NCBI RefSeq assembly: GCF_003576375.1
Contig: NZ_QWGE01000005.1
Coordinates: 62,001 to 126,000 of the forward strand
Direction: 5' to 3'
DNA: 64,000 nt
Origin: Pontibacter oryzae
Lineage (GTDB): Bacteria; Bacteroidota; Bacteroidia; Cytophagales; Hymenobacteraceae
Shown here: piece after piece, positions 1-10,092 of the stretch
Numbering within the stretch: position 1 is the stretch's first letter
Layout of the letters: every line of letters starts with the position of its first letter
Notes under the pieces: model-generated
Databases searched by the model: none
Told to the model about the DNA's origin: nothing
Seen by the model: the letters and a program-made list of their open reading frames with translations, nothing else
Position numbers and translations under genes: made by a program

Positions 1-3000
1 GCCTGAAATGTTGTATCGAGCGAGCCGTCTGTGTTGACGCGAAGCAGCCTCCCGGCGGGCTCATCGTCGAAGATAGTATAGCTCCCCCCGATTAATATTT
101 TGCCATCGCTCTGTAAAACAATAGCATTGACGTCGCCTCCACTAAACCCAGTGCAAGGTTTAAATGTCAGGTCAAGGGAACCATCGGCATGTAGTCTTGC
201 CGCTTTGCCGCGTATCGCGCCGTTGTAGGTGATAAAATTCCCGCCCGCCAGTATCTTGCCATCCGGCTGCAACGCAAGTGTGGTAACGGCTCTATCAAAA
301 CCGGCTACAGCCTCAAAAGTGCTATCCACTGAGCCGTCGGTGTTAAGGCGTGCAATTCTGCCTTGCTGCTTGCCATTATAGCTTGTAAAGTCCCCGCCGG
401 CCAGCACTTTCCCGTCTGCTTGCGTAACTAATGACTGTACTGGTGCATTAAACCCTGAGCCTGTATGAAAGGCGGTATCTAACAAGCCTTTGGCATCTAA
501 GCGGGCAATCCTTCCCTGCGGGTCAGCGTTAAGGTTTGTAAAAGCCCCTCCTGCCACTACCTTACCATCTGGTTGCATAGCCAGGGCCACTACCGCATCA
601 TCAAAGCCTGTCCCTGGTTCCAGGCTGGCATCCAGCGTTCCGTCTGCGTTAAGCCGGGCTATCTTGCCCCGTGCCTTCCCGTTAAATTCTGAAAATTCTC
701 CGCCTGCCAACACTTTACCATTTGGCTGCAGGGCAAGAGAGTTGACTTGCCCGTTAAACCCAGTTCCAGCAATAAAAGTGGTATCAAGGCCTCCGTTTGA
801 AAACAACCGGGCAACCCTCCCAATAGGCTTATTTCCGATGGACGTAAAGTTGCCACCCATCAATATTTTCCCATCCGGTTGTAAAGCGAGGGTAATTACG
901 GTTCCGTTCAGGATTGGACTTGTTTTAAACGTTGTATCCAGCAAACCATCTGAGGTAAGGCGTGCAACTCCAATGGAGGTATTATCGCCAATCACATTAA
1001 ATCTTCCTCCAACTAACACTTTCCCATCCGGCTGCAAAGCAATTGAAGTAACCGTACCTCTCACTTTATTGCTTACATCAAATGTGCTATCTAATAAGCC
1101 ATCTGTATGAAAACGCAATGCATTTGTTTGACGGCTACCGTTTTGCTCAAAACCATAGTCACCTCCTACCAAAACTTTTCCGTCTGGCTGGATAGCAAGG
1201 GCATTTATCTGCCCCCACAACGATAGTTGAAAACCAGGGTCATAGGCACCATCATTACCAAACCTTGCAATTCCTTTAATAGAAAGTGTATCGCTGCGTT
1301 TTTTTCCGAGCGATTCTCCGGCCACTATTATCTTCCCGTTTTGTTGTATAGTAGTTGTATTAGCATTAATTGCAAATGTTGCGGCCTTAAAGGAAGCATC
1401 CAGGGTGCCATCTGTATTCAGAAGCGCAAGCCCACCTGCAAACTTATCTCCATATGCTGAAAATCTCCCGCATACCAATACCTTTTCATTTGGCAGAAGG
1501 TCTATCTTTTTTATACTGCCATTAAACCTAGCAGCAAGGTTAAAAGTAGTATCCAATGACCCGTCTGTATATAGCCGCATAATGCCTCTCCTCATAACAC
1601 CGTTGAAGAAAATAAAGTCTCCACTAACTAATATCTTACCATCCTTTTGTAATACAACCGAGTTAACATTTCCATCTAGTCCATCCCAAGAATTAAAAAA
1701 AAGGTCAATCGAACCTTGATTAGTCAGGCGAACAAGCCGCCCTACGGCAATTTCATCGTATGAGGTAAAGTCTCCGCCTACCAACATTTTGCCGCTTTCT
1801 AAGAGAATTACTGAGTTGATTGATAATGTTGGATTGTCGAATAAAGTATGAAAAGTATTATCAAGCGTGCCATTCGGGTTAAGCCTGGCAATACCATTTT
1901 GGGAAAGACCCTCATAGGAAGTGAACTTACCGCAGATTAAGATCTTTCCATCTTTTTGCAGGGCCATACTGTTCACGTCTCTGTTAAACCCTGCCCCGGC
2001 AGCAAAAGCCGTATCTAACGACCCGTTAGCATCCAATAAAGCAATATTACCTCTTGCAATATTATCATAAGCACTAAAAGTACCACCTGCCAATATTTGC
2101 CCATTCTGCAGCTTGATTAACGTATTTACATTTCCTCTAAAGCCAACTCCTATGTTAAATGTAGTATCTAAGGCACCATCCGTAGTAAGCCTTGCTATAC
2201 CCTTGGGTATGGAAGTTGTATTTTGCCTAAAACTCCCTCCCAAAAGTATGGTTCCATCTTGCTGCCATGCAATAGCTTTCACTATCCCTATTATATTTGC
2301 ACCAGCATCGAAAAGGGTATCCAGGGTGCCGTTTTGATGAAGGCGGGTTATGTGGCGCCGCGAAACGCCATTATATGCCGAAAACCCTCCCCCTACAAGC
2401 ACTTTTCCGTCTGCTTGCAGTGTAATGGCTTTGACATCTCTGTTAAATCCTGCGCCTGAGTTAAAAGACTCATCAAGTGAGCCATCCGGGTTAAGGCGTG
2501 CAATGTGGCGCTGAGAGGTACCGTTAAAAGTAAAGAAGCTTCCGCCAACCAGAATTTTACCGTCTTGTTGTATAGCCAGCGTGCTTACCGTGCCACTAAA
2601 GCCCATGCCTCTATTAAATGATGCATCCAAGGTGCCATCCGGGTTTAGGCGGGCAATTTTACCTACTGGTATACTATTGTAAGACGTAAAATTACCTCCA
2701 ACAATAATTTTCCCGTCTTCCTGCACCGCCATAGCCATCACTGTGTTATCAAAGCCTTCTGCAGTGGTTTGGCTGAGGTTCGCGCTACTAACCCCTGTAA
2801 CTACATCTCTTGTTACGGCCTTACCTGGGAATGCTATACTTAGCAGGCTACATATAGAAAGCAAGTACGCCAGGTAAAACCACCGTTTGTAAGAGAAGCT
2901 CCGTTTGGTTTGACTTAAAATATGTTTACCAAACGTTAGAGGTTTGCAAGGCAGTTGAAGCTGCGCTGCCCGCAGGCTTTGCGAATAAATTTTATAGAGC

Positions 3001-3011
3001 GTAACAGTCAT
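1..3011 (-). CDS. Secreted delta-60 repeat protein, C-terminus beyond the left edge
   Basis: The minus strand is open from about 3011 to the window edge and encodes at least 18 tandem units of about 51-52 residues. Each carries the delta-60 signature: 'QxDGKILVGG', then an 'RLNxDGSLDTTF' segment. The DGK codons recur about every 153-156 bp (near 102, 258, 410, 567 and so on up to 2713). The N-terminus has a hydrophobic signal-type stretch (WFYLAYLLSICSLLSIAFPG). ATGs at 3017 and 3011 follow in-frame stops, so the start is a choice between them; both put an unusually long segment ahead of the signal. Family knowledge: delta-60 repeats form beta-propeller-like domains of secreted or surface proteins, in Bacteroidota usually ending in a T9SS sorting domain, which here would lie off the window. 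No in-frame stop was found in the parts checked. Confidence 0.85.
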   Translation of the reverse strand, partial: MTVTLYKIYSQSLRAAQLQLPCKPLTFGKHILSQTKRSFSYKRWFYLAYLLSICSLLSIAFPGKAVTRDVVTGVSSANLSQTTAEGFDNTVMAMAVQEDGKIIVGGNFTSYNSIPVGKIARLNPDGTLDASFNRGMGFSGTVSTLAIQQDGKILVGGSFFTFNGTSQRHIARLNPDGSLDESFNSGAGFNRDVKAITLQADGKVLVGGGFSAYNGVSRRHITRLHQNGTLDTLFDAGANIIGIVKAIAWQQDGTILLGGSFRQNTTSIPKGIARLTTDGALDTTFNIGVGFRGNVNTLIKLQNGQILAGGTFSAYDNIARGNIALLDANGSLDTAFAAGAGFNRDVNSMALQKDGKILICGKFTSYEGLSQNGIARLNPNGTLDNTFHTLFDNPTLSINSVILLESGKMLVGGDFTSYDEIAVGRLVRLTNQGSIDLFFNSWDGLDGNVNSVVLQKDGKILVSGDFIFFNGVMRRGIMRLYTDGSLDTTFNLAARFNGSIKKIDLLPNEKVLVCGRFSAYGDKFAGGLALLNTDGTLDASFKAATFAINANTTTIQQNGKIIVAGESLGKKRSDTLSIKGIARFGNDGAYDPGFQLSLWGQINALAIQPDGKVLVGGDYGFEQNGSRQTNALRFHTDGLLDSTFDVSNKVRGTVTSIALQPDGKVLVGGRFNVIGDNTSIGVARLTSDGLLDTTFKTSPILNGTVITLALQPDGKILMGGNFTSIGNKPIGRVARLFSNGGLDTTFIAGTGFNGQVNSLALQPNGKVLAGGEFSEFNGKARGKIARLNADGTLDASLEPGTGFDDAVVALAMQPDGKVVAGGAFTNLNADPQGRIARLDAKGLLDTAFHTGSGFNAPVQSLVTQADGKVLAGGDFTSYNGKQQGRIARLNTDGSVDSTFEAVAGFDRAVTTLALQPDGKILAGGNFITYNGAIRGKAARLHADGSLDLTFKPCTGFSGGDVNAIVLQSDGKILIGGSYTIFDDEPAGRLLRVNTDGSLDTTFQ

Positions 3012-3017
3012 GGCCAT

Positions 3018-3596
3018 ACAGATTTATTAAAGTCTAAAAATGCCATACCACACTACTTTTCAGAAAGGGTGATTAACGGATTTAAAGTATGGTACTATAG
3101 CGAGAAGTATATATTATCAGAGCAACCAGGTTGGCTAAAAGTATGACTAGGCTAACTGAATTACTGGGTGGAGTAAAATTGCTGTGGGCTTGTGAGGAAG
3201 TTAATCTAAGTTTAGGAAAGCAGATAGCTTAATCTAAAACCGCATAGTATTTTTTACCGTTGAATTTGCATCTTGTTTTGCCAATTCGATAAATAACAGG
3301 GATTTACTGGCCAATGGATTGATATACTTAGTGATACAAAATCCTTAACTATAGCCGATGGGCCAAATCATACTTGTGCAATGTAATAGCCCACTTATCT
3401 GTAGCTATGGTTAATCTCAGCATTTGGCACTGTTTTAAGTAGTCTCATACATTCGAAACTAGGTTAATCCACTAACTATGAACCCTTTACAAAAACCAGA
3501 AATCAATACAATTAGCCGTTGCACTGTTTGCTTTTAAAAATAAATTAACATGGGTTGCTTGCCTCTGGTATTCTCATGATGTAGTTTTGCTGCCAG
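3018..3596. other. Intergenic region between divergent genes
   Basis: About 580 bp without a convincing reading frame. It should contain the promoters of the delta-60 gene (leftward) and of the efflux cluster (rightward). It is AT-rich compared with the neighbouring genes and holds several AAGTAT/ATACTT motifs. No RNA gene was recognised. Confidence 0.5.
3559..3589 (+). promoter_or_regulatory. Possible Bacteroidota-type promoter of the efflux cluster
   Basis: TAGTTTTG at 3582-3589 fits the -7 consensus TAnnTTTG, with a TTG at 3559-3561 about 20 nt upstream. Initiation would fall only a few bases before the ATG at 3597, which would make the message nearly leaderless, so this is a weak call. 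Confidence 0.25.
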
Positions 3597-4028
3597 ATGA
3601 TAAAGGCCTTTTTGAGATATCTTCTACCCCTGTGCATTCTTTTGTTGAGCGGATATGGTTCATTATCAGCGCATACAGCCAAAGAAAGCACTTTTTATTC
3701 CTCCATCAAGAAATCAATTGAGGAGGAAACGGCCACTTTTTGTGCCACACCTACCGAACAGGCCTCGTATTTCAGCACCTCCTCTTCTTCGGGCACTGCC
3801 CAGAAAAACCACCGAAAGCTCCTTACAGCCGAGTTTGAGATCGAGGAGGACGAATCGCTTTCGCTAAAAGCCTTTTTGGATAGCGCCAGGTATGTGGCTG
3901 CTATCGTTTATGCCTTCATATGCGGTTATTTGTTCCGCTACCTCAACAAATGCTTCAACTTCTCGAAGCACTTATCCCTTTTCTCTGCCTACAGATGGCA
4001 CATTACCCTACAGGTATTTAGGGTCTAA
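3597..4028 (+). CDS. Small exported membrane protein ahead of the RND operon
   Basis: 143 residues. The N-terminal signal peptide has a charged start, then LRYLLPLCILLLSGYGSLSA. A polar, Ser/Glu-rich middle follows, then a single hydrophobic segment near residues 98-113 (YVAAIVYAFICGYLF) and a basic tail. It lies 166 bp upstream of the efflux adaptor in the same direction, so it may be co-transcribed. No known domain was recognised. Inference: an accessory or envelope-stress protein tied to the pump. The signal peptide plus membrane segment argues that this is a real gene rather than a chance frame. Confidence 0.6.
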   Translation: MIKAFLRYLLPLCILLLSGYGSLSAHTAKESTFYSSIKKSIEEETATFCATPTEQASYFSTSSSSGTAQKNHRKLLTAEFEIEEDESLSLKAFLDSARYVAAIVYAFICGYLFRYLNKCFNFSKHLSLFSAYRWHITLQVFRV

Positions 4029-4194
4029 CTTTCTTTTGCCAGGTATCTCCTGATATCCTGGCTTTCCTATTTCCAGGATTTACTGCGACTAACCCGTAAG
4101 CCATTCGCGCCAAGGGTTTCGCTTGTGTATGTTGCTATACACACTTCTCAACATATTCATCAATTAACTCTTATCGTTTTAATACTAAGTTTCC

Positions 4195-5283
4195 ATGAAG
4201 AGAATTCTCATGCTCATTGGCTTGTGCGCCATTGTGTGCCAGACAAGCTGTACCCAATCCAAAGGAGAAGAAAAAGAAGAGGCTGAAACTAAGTTTCTTG
4301 TTACCAGCCCTGTGGTAATGGATACAACCCTCACCGAGGATTATGTTTCCCAGATCCAGTCTATACGCCACATCGAACTAAGGGCAATGGAACGAGGCTA
4401 TCTGCAAAAAATCTTTGTAGACGAAGGTCAGTCTGTTAAAGAAGGCCAGCTGTTGTTTAAAATAATGCCTAAGCTATATGAGGCAGAGCTACAAAAGGCT
4501 CAGGCAGAAGCTAGTGCCGCCCAAATAGAATACCTCAACACAAAGAAACTCGCCGACAGCAACGTAGTATCGCCAAACGAACTGGCCATGGCAAAAGCTA
4601 ACCTGGACAAGGCAAAGGCGGAGCTCGCGCTGGCACAGGTTCATTTGCAGTTCACAGAGATCAGAGCGCCGTTTGATGGCATCATAGACCGCTTCCATGT
4701 GCGCCAGGGCAGCCTCGTGGACGAAGGCGACCTACTGACCGAGCTTTCTGATAACAGCAAGATGTGGGTATACTACAACGTGCCGGAGGCCAAATACCTG
4801 GACTATAAAACAGCAGCTAAACAGGAGGAAAAAGCCAGGGTTAACCTGCTGATGGCCAACAACAAAGTGTTTGACAACACAGGCGTTGTGGAGACCATTG
4901 AAGCCGACTTCGACAACGAGACCGGAAACATTGCCTTCCGGGCCACTTTCCCTAACCCTAAGGGGCTGCTGCGCCACGGCGAAACTGGTAACATACGCAT
5001 GAGTGTGCCTATCTCTAATGCGCTGATCATTCCGCAGAAGGCCACCTTCGAGGTGATGGATAAGAAGTATGTTTTCGTGGTGGATAAAAACAATGTGCTA
5101 CGCTCGCGTGAGATCAGTATTTCTGCGGAACTGCCACACATTTACGTGGTGCAAAGTGGCCTGAAGAAAGACGACAAATTCCTGCTGGAAGGCCTGCGCC
5201 TGGTGCGCGAAAAGGAAAAAATTCAATACACATTTATGGAGCCTAAGTCTGTCATTTCTGACCTGGACTTGTATGCAGAATAA
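4195..5283 (+). CDS. RND efflux periplasmic adaptor lipoprotein (membrane fusion protein)
   Basis: 362 residues, AcrA/MexA family. A lipoprotein signal ends in a lipobox (VCQTSC, Cys19). Next come a biotinyl-lipoyl-like half (RGYLQKIFVDEGQSVKEGQL), an alpha-hairpin (EAELQKAQAEASAAQIEYLN to LAQVHLQFTEIRAPFDG), the second lipoyl half and beta-barrel/membrane-proximal domains. The family bridges the inner-membrane RND pump and the outer-membrane channel. The pump gene starts 27 bp downstream and the channel gene follows with overlap, so the three form one operon encoding a complete tripartite exporter. The substrate cannot be read from sequence. Confidence 0.93.
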   Translation: MKRILMLIGLCAIVCQTSCTQSKGEEKEEAETKFLVTSPVVMDTTLTEDYVSQIQSIRHIELRAMERGYLQKIFVDEGQSVKEGQLLFKIMPKLYEAELQKAQAEASAAQIEYLNTKKLADSNVVSPNELAMAKANLDKAKAELALAQVHLQFTEIRAPFDGIIDRFHVRQGSLVDEGDLLTELSDNSKMWVYYNVPEAKYLDYKTAAKQEEKARVNLLMANNKVFDNTGVVETIEADFDNETGNIAFRATFPNPKGLLRHGETGNIRMSVPISNALIIPQKATFEVMDKKYVFVVDKNNVLRSREISISAELPHIYVVQSGLKKDDKFLLEGLRLVREKEKIQYTFMEPKSVISDLDLYAE

Positions 5284-5310
5284 TCGGGCAACACCTAAAA
5301 GTATAAACTA

Positions 5311-8300
5311 ATGTTTAGCAAATTCATACATAGACCCGTATTCGCTATCGTCATATCGGTCATGATCGTGTTTGTGGGAACGCTTGCCATTAAGAAGCTG
5401 CCTATTTCGCAGTTTCCCGAGATTGCGCCCACAACCGTAAATATCTTTATAGCCTACCCCGGTGCCAGTGCCGACGTACTGGTGAATTCCACGCTGATCA
5501 CCCTTGAAAACGCCATTAACGGCGTGCAGGACATGCGTTACATTGCCACCGATGCCACCAGTGCCGGTGAGGCCACCCTGCGCGTTATTTTTGAGCCCGG
5601 AACAGACCCCAATGATGCGGTAATCAGGGTGAAAACGCGGGTGGACCAGGTGATGCCGCTCCTCCCAGAACTCGTGCAGCGCGAAGGTGTGGTGATCACG
5701 CCTATTCAGCCGAGTATGTTGATGTATGTTAACCTCTACTCCAAGAATGAGAGCATGGATGAGAAATTCCTGTTCAACTACGCCACCGTGAAGATGATCC
5801 CTGAAATTCAGCGCACCAAAGGTGTGGCCAGGGCGCAGATCCTGGGTAGCCGCCGCTATGCCATGCGCGTGTGGCTAAACCCTGACCGCATGCGTGCTTA
5901 CAGCATCTCCGTAGAGGAAGTAATGGAGGCCCTGGGTGAGCAGAGCATCATCGGCCGCCCCGGTAGGCTGGGGCAAAGCTCGGGCATCGCCGCGCAGTCG
6001 CTGGAATATGTGCTTACCTACAAAGGGCGCTACAACAAGCCGGAAGAGTATGAGGGCATCATTGTGCGTGCCAACTCAAAGGGCGAAAGTATACACCTCG
6101 GCGATATTGCCACCGTTGAGCTCGGCAGTGAGTTCTTCGATATTTACTCTAACCTGGATGGCCACCCCTCGGCGGCTATTGTATTAAAGCAGAACTACGG
6201 CAGTAATGCCAGCGACGTGATTGAGGAGGTAAAAGCCAAGCTTGACGAGATGAAGGCCACCTTCCCGCCGGGCATGGATTACAAGATCAGCTATGACGTA
6301 TCGCAGTTCCTCGACGCCTCCATTGAGCAAGTGATCCATACGTTGCGCGACGCGTTTATACTTGTGGCCATTGTGGTGTTCATCTTCCTCGGCGACTGGC
6401 GCTCAACCCTTATCCCGATCCTTGCGGTTCCCGTGTCGCTGGTAGGAGCGTTTTTCGTGATCCAGTTCTTTGGGCTTTCCATTAACCTGGTTACCCTGTT
6501 CGCGCTTGTACTGGCCATTGGTATTGTGGTCGATGACGCGATTGTGGTGGTGGAGGCCGTCCATGCCAAGATGGAAGAAGAGCCTCATTTATCGCCTTAT
6601 GCTGCCGTTAAAAAAGTGCTTGGTGAGATCAGTGGCGCAATTATCGCCATCACGGCCGTAATGGTTGCCGTGTTCCTGCCAATTTCGTTCATGTCGGGAC
6701 CAGTGGGTACTTTCTACCGCCAGTTCTCTATCACGATGGCGAGCTCTATTGTTATCTCGGCCATTATCGCCCTTACCCTAACCCCGGTGCTGTGTGCCAT
6801 GATGCTGAAGAACCACCATGGCAAAGAGAAGAAAAAGAACCTGCTTACCAAGTCGCTCGACAGCTTTAACAGCGGCTTTGATAAACTGACAGGAAAGTAT
6901 GTTGGCTTGCTGAAATCGATTGTGAGCAGAAGGTGGCTGACCTTTGCCATACTTCTGGCCTTTGGCGCGGGTATTTTCTACGAGAACCAGATCCTTCCGG
7001 CAGGTTTCATACCTAACGAAGACCAGGGCACGATCTACGCCATCATCCAGACGCCTCCGGGCTCTACGCTCGAGAAAACCAACCAAGTATCGCAGAAGCT
7101 GCAAAAGGTTTGTGAAGAAGTGGAAGGTGTTGAGTCTGTTTCCTCGCTGGCTGGTTACGAGATCATGACCGAGGGCCGTGGCTCAAACGCAGGTACCTGT
7201 CTTATCAATTTAAAACCATGGGCTGAGCGCGACCATACCGTAAAGGAGATCATGGAAGAGCTGGAAGAGAAATCGCACGGGCTGGGTGCCATTGTGGAAT
7301 TCTTTGAGCCACCGGCAATTCCGGGCTTTGGTTCGTCAGGCGGTTTCTCGATGCGCTTGCTGGATAAGACCACCGACACTGATTACCACGAGTTCGATAA
7401 GATCAACCAGGAGTTTATGGATAACCTGCGCAAGCGCAAGGAGCTATCCGGCCTGTTTACCTTCTTCGCGGCCAATTACCCGCAGTACGAGCTGGAGATT
7501 GATAACAACCTGGCCATGCAGAAGGGTGTTTCGATTGGCAAAGCGATGGAGAACCTGAACATCCTGATCGGTAGTACCTACGAGCAGGGTTTTATCAAAT
7601 TCGGCCAGTTCTTTAAAGTATACGTGCAGTCCAACCCGCAATTCAGAAGGCTTCCGTCGGATGTGCTGAAGCTTTTCGTGAAGAACGACCAGGGCGAAAT
7701 GGTGCCATACTCTGCCTTTATGAAGCTGAAGAAAACGCAGGGCCCGAACGAGGTAACGCGCTTCAACATGTATAATTCGGCGGCAATACAGGGCCAGCCA
7801 GCGAAGGGTTATACTACGGCCGATGCCATTAAAGCGGTACAGGAAGTTGCCCGCGAGAGCCTGCCAAGAGGCTACGACATTGCCTGGGAAGGCCTTTCTT
7901 ACGACGAGTCTACCCGCGGAAACGAGTCGCTGTACGTGTTCATCATCGTAGTGCTGTTCGTGTACCTGGTGCTGGCAGCGCAGTATGAAAGCTTTATTAT
8001 TCCGCTGGCCGTGGTATTCTCGCTGCCTGTCGGGGTGTTTGGCTCGTTTATGCTGCTGCAGGCTATGGGGCTGGAGAATAACATCTATGCACAGATCGGT
8101 TTGATCATGCTGGTTGGTTTGCTGGGCAAGAACGCCGTGTTGATCGTGGAGTTTGCCGTGCAGAAGCGCCAGCAGGGCTCATCCATACTTGATGCCGCGA
8201 TAGAGGGCGCTAAAGTGCGCTTCCGCCCTATCCTCATGACCTCCTTTGCCTTTATCGCCGGTCTTATCCCGTTGATCATTGCTACGGGTGCAGGTGCTAT

Positions 8301-8520
8301 CGGTAACAGAACCATCGGTGCATCAGCACTGGGTGGTATGCTGTTCGGAACCATTTTCGGGGTTATCATCGTGCCCGGTTTATACTACATCTTCGCCCAC
8401 ATGGCAGATGGCCGCCACCTGATAAAAGGAGAGAACGAGAACCCGCTGACCGAGGGTTTTGTGCACGAAGATGACGAGGACGAAGAACTTATAACCGATG
8501 AAGTTGAGTACAATGCTTAA
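5311..8520 (+). CDS. RND multidrug efflux permease, HAE1 (AcrB/MexB) family
   Basis: 1069 residues, the usual length for AcrB-type pumps. The N-terminus (FSKFIHRPVFAIVISVMIV) forms TM1. A large periplasmic domain follows. TM4 contains the paired aspartates of the proton relay (IGIVVDDAIVVVEAV), and TM10 holds the matching lysine (LLGKNAVLIVEFA). Both periplasmic loops are complete, and the tail is acidic (EDDEDEELITDEVEYNA). Family role: proton-driven export of hydrophobic or amphiphilic drugs, bile-salt-like compounds or solvents from the periplasm through the TolC-type channel encoded next. The stop codon overlaps the start of the channel gene, indicating translational coupling. Confidence 0.96.
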   Translation: MFSKFIHRPVFAIVISVMIVFVGTLAIKKLPISQFPEIAPTTVNIFIAYPGASADVLVNSTLITLENAINGVQDMRYIATDATSAGEATLRVIFEPGTDPNDAVIRVKTRVDQVMPLLPELVQREGVVITPIQPSMLMYVNLYSKNESMDEKFLFNYATVKMIPEIQRTKGVARAQILGSRRYAMRVWLNPDRMRAYSISVEEVMEALGEQSIIGRPGRLGQSSGIAAQSLEYVLTYKGRYNKPEEYEGIIVRANSKGESIHLGDIATVELGSEFFDIYSNLDGHPSAAIVLKQNYGSNASDVIEEVKAKLDEMKATFPPGMDYKISYDVSQFLDASIEQVIHTLRDAFILVAIVVFIFLGDWRSTLIPILAVPVSLVGAFFVIQFFGLSINLVTLFALVLAIGIVVDDAIVVVEAVHAKMEEEPHLSPYAAVKKVLGEISGAIIAITAVMVAVFLPISFMSGPVGTFYRQFSITMASSIVISAIIALTLTPVLCAMMLKNHHGKEKKKNLLTKSLDSFNSGFDKLTGKYVGLLKSIVSRRWLTFAILLAFGAGIFYENQILPAGFIPNEDQGTIYAIIQTPPGSTLEKTNQVSQKLQKVCEEVEGVESVSSLAGYEIMTEGRGSNAGTCLINLKPWAERDHTVKEIMEELEEKSHGLGAIVEFFEPPAIPGFGSSGGFSMRLLDKTTDTDYHEFDKINQEFMDNLRKRKELSGLFTFFAANYPQYELEIDNNLAMQKGVSIGKAMENLNILIGSTYEQGFIKFGQFFKVYVQSNPQFRRLPSDVLKLFVKNDQGEMVPYSAFMKLKKTQGPNEVTRFNMYNSAAIQGQPAKGYTTADAIKAVQEVARESLPRGYDIAWEGLSYDESTRGNESLYVFIIVVLFVYLVLAAQYESFIIPLAVVFSLPVGVFGSFMLLQAMGLENNIYAQIGLIMLVGLLGKNAVLIVEFAVQKRQQGSSILDAAIEGAKVRFRPILMTSFAFIAGLIPLIIATGAGAIGNRTIGASALGGMLFGTIFGVIIVPGLYYIFAHMADGRHLIKGENENPLTEGFVHEDDEDEELITDEVEYNA

Positions 8521-9946
8521 AAGAATAATATCCCTAAGCTTGGGAGTAGCTTGTATGTCGTTGACCTTTACGGCATGTAAAACTCCATCGTTAGTTGAAA
8601 AATCTGTGAACACGGCTGTGCCTGCGAGCTATAAAGACTCGCAGGACACAACCAACACGGCAAGGCAAGTATGGCAAACATTCTATGCCGACCCATACTT
8701 AAAGGCCCTCATCGATACGGCCCTGCAAAACAACCAGGAGCTGAACATTACGATGCAGGAGATACAGATGGCCCAAAACGAGGTTAGAGCCCGCAAAGGC
8801 GAGTACCTGCCCTCGGTAGGGCTACGCGGCGGCGCCGGTTTAGACAAAGTGGCCCGCTATACCAATATTGGGGCCATGGAGGCAACCACCAACATAAAGC
8901 CCGAGAAGGAAATGCCCGAGCCGCTGCCAGATTTCCTGGTAGGCGCTTTTGCCAGTTGGGAAGTGGACGTGTGGCACAAGCTGCGCAACGCCAAGCAGGC
9001 GGCGGTGCTGCGGTACCTGTCTTCTGTTGAGGGGAAGAACTTTATGGTGACCAACCTGGTGGCCGAACTGGCCAATTCATACTATGAGTTGCTTGCCCTG
9101 GATAACCAGCTGGACATTGTGCAGCAAAACATCGAGATCCAAACCAATGCCCTGAAAATAGTCAAACTGCAAAAAGAGGCTACGCGCGTAACCGAGTTAG
9201 CCGTACGCAGGTTCGAGGCCCAGGTGCTTAGCACAAAAAGCCTGCAGTACGACATTCAGCAGCGGATAACGGAAACCGAGAACCGCATAAACTTCCTGGT
9301 AGGCCGCTACCCGCAGCCCATTGCCCGGGACGCCAAGGCGTTCAGCAATTTATCGCCGGCCGTGATACAGGCCGGTGTGCCATTGCAGTTGCTGGAGAAC
9401 CGCCCCGACATCAAGCAGGCCGAGCTAGACCTGGCGGCAGCCAAACTGGATGTGCAGGTGGCAAAGGCTAACTTTTACCCCTCGCTGGGGATAACGGCAG
9501 GTATCGGCTACCAGGCCTTTAACCCTTCGTATTTGCTGAAAGCGCCGGAATCACTGCTGTACTCGCTGGCCGGAGATTTAACTGCTCCGCTTATCAACAA
9601 AAACGCCATAAAAGCGACCTATTACAGCGCCAACGCCAAGCAGATTCAGGCCATCTACAATTATGAGCGCACTATCCTGAAGGCATACATCGAGGTTGCC
9701 AACCAGGTATCGAACATCAGCAACCTGGAGAAGAGCTACGACCTCAAAACGCAACAGGTGCAGGCTCTCACACAGTCCGTGAACATCTCTAACGACCTCT
9801 TCAGCTCTGCCCGGGCCGATTACATGGAGGTACTGATGACCCAACGCGATGCACTGGAAACCAGGTTTGAGCTGATCGAAACGAAGATGAAGCAAATGAA
9901 CGCCATGGTAACCATGTACCAGGCACTCGGCGGCGGCTGGAATTAA
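8513..9946 (+). CDS. Outer-membrane efflux channel lipoprotein (TolC/OprM family)
   Basis: About 477 residues. I chose the ATG at 8513, which overlaps the pump stop codon, because it gives a compact lipoprotein signal (MLKRIISLSLGVACMSLTF, then TAC). An in-frame ATG at 8498 would add five residues. The two repeated coiled-coil OEP modules are visible: 'LIDTALQNNQELNITMQEIQ' at the front of the first, and the classic 'LLENRPDIKQAELDLAAAK' opening the second. It ends with ALGGGWN, typical of NodT/OprM lipoproteins. It completes the RND exporter with the adaptor and pump upstream; a terminator follows about 60 bp downstream. Confidence 0.94.
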   Translation: MLKRIISLSLGVACMSLTFTACKTPSLVEKSVNTAVPASYKDSQDTTNTARQVWQTFYADPYLKALIDTALQNNQELNITMQEIQMAQNEVRARKGEYLPSVGLRGGAGLDKVARYTNIGAMEATTNIKPEKEMPEPLPDFLVGAFASWEVDVWHKLRNAKQAAVLRYLSSVEGKNFMVTNLVAELANSYYELLALDNQLDIVQQNIEIQTNALKIVKLQKEATRVTELAVRRFEAQVLSTKSLQYDIQQRITETENRINFLVGRYPQPIARDAKAFSNLSPAVIQAGVPLQLLENRPDIKQAELDLAAAKLDVQVAKANFYPSLGITAGIGYQAFNPSYLLKAPESLLYSLAGDLTAPLINKNAIKATYYSANAKQIQAIYNYERTILKAYIEVANQVSNISNLEKSYDLKTQQVQALTQSVNISNDLFSSARADYMEVLMTQRDALETRFELIETKMKQMNAMVTMYQALGGGWN

Positions 9947-10003
9947 GTTCTTGCAAGCAGTACTCCGGTTTTATACTTATAACCTGAGTACAGCCTATAC
10001 TTT

Positions 10004-10040
10004 AAGAGCCATTCTGCTATGTTGCAGAATGGCTCTTTTG
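10004..10040. terminator. Bidirectional intrinsic terminator
   Basis: A perfect 14-bp stem (AAGAGCCATTCTGC at 10004-10017, complement at 10024-10037) with a 6-nt loop, flanked by T-rich sequence on the right and A's on the left. It sits between the convergent efflux operon and the serine hydrolase gene and can serve both. Confidence 0.85.
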
Positions 10041-10092
10041 TTATACTCTCCAATTTACTTTTTGAGGTTTTAAGATAGTCTCCCAAACGTTT

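Noticed and set aside
490..2459. Plus-strand reading frames over the first 2.5 kb
   Set aside because: They are antisense to the delta-60 repeat gene and owe their openness to its repeat structure; the minus strand gives the recognisable protein.
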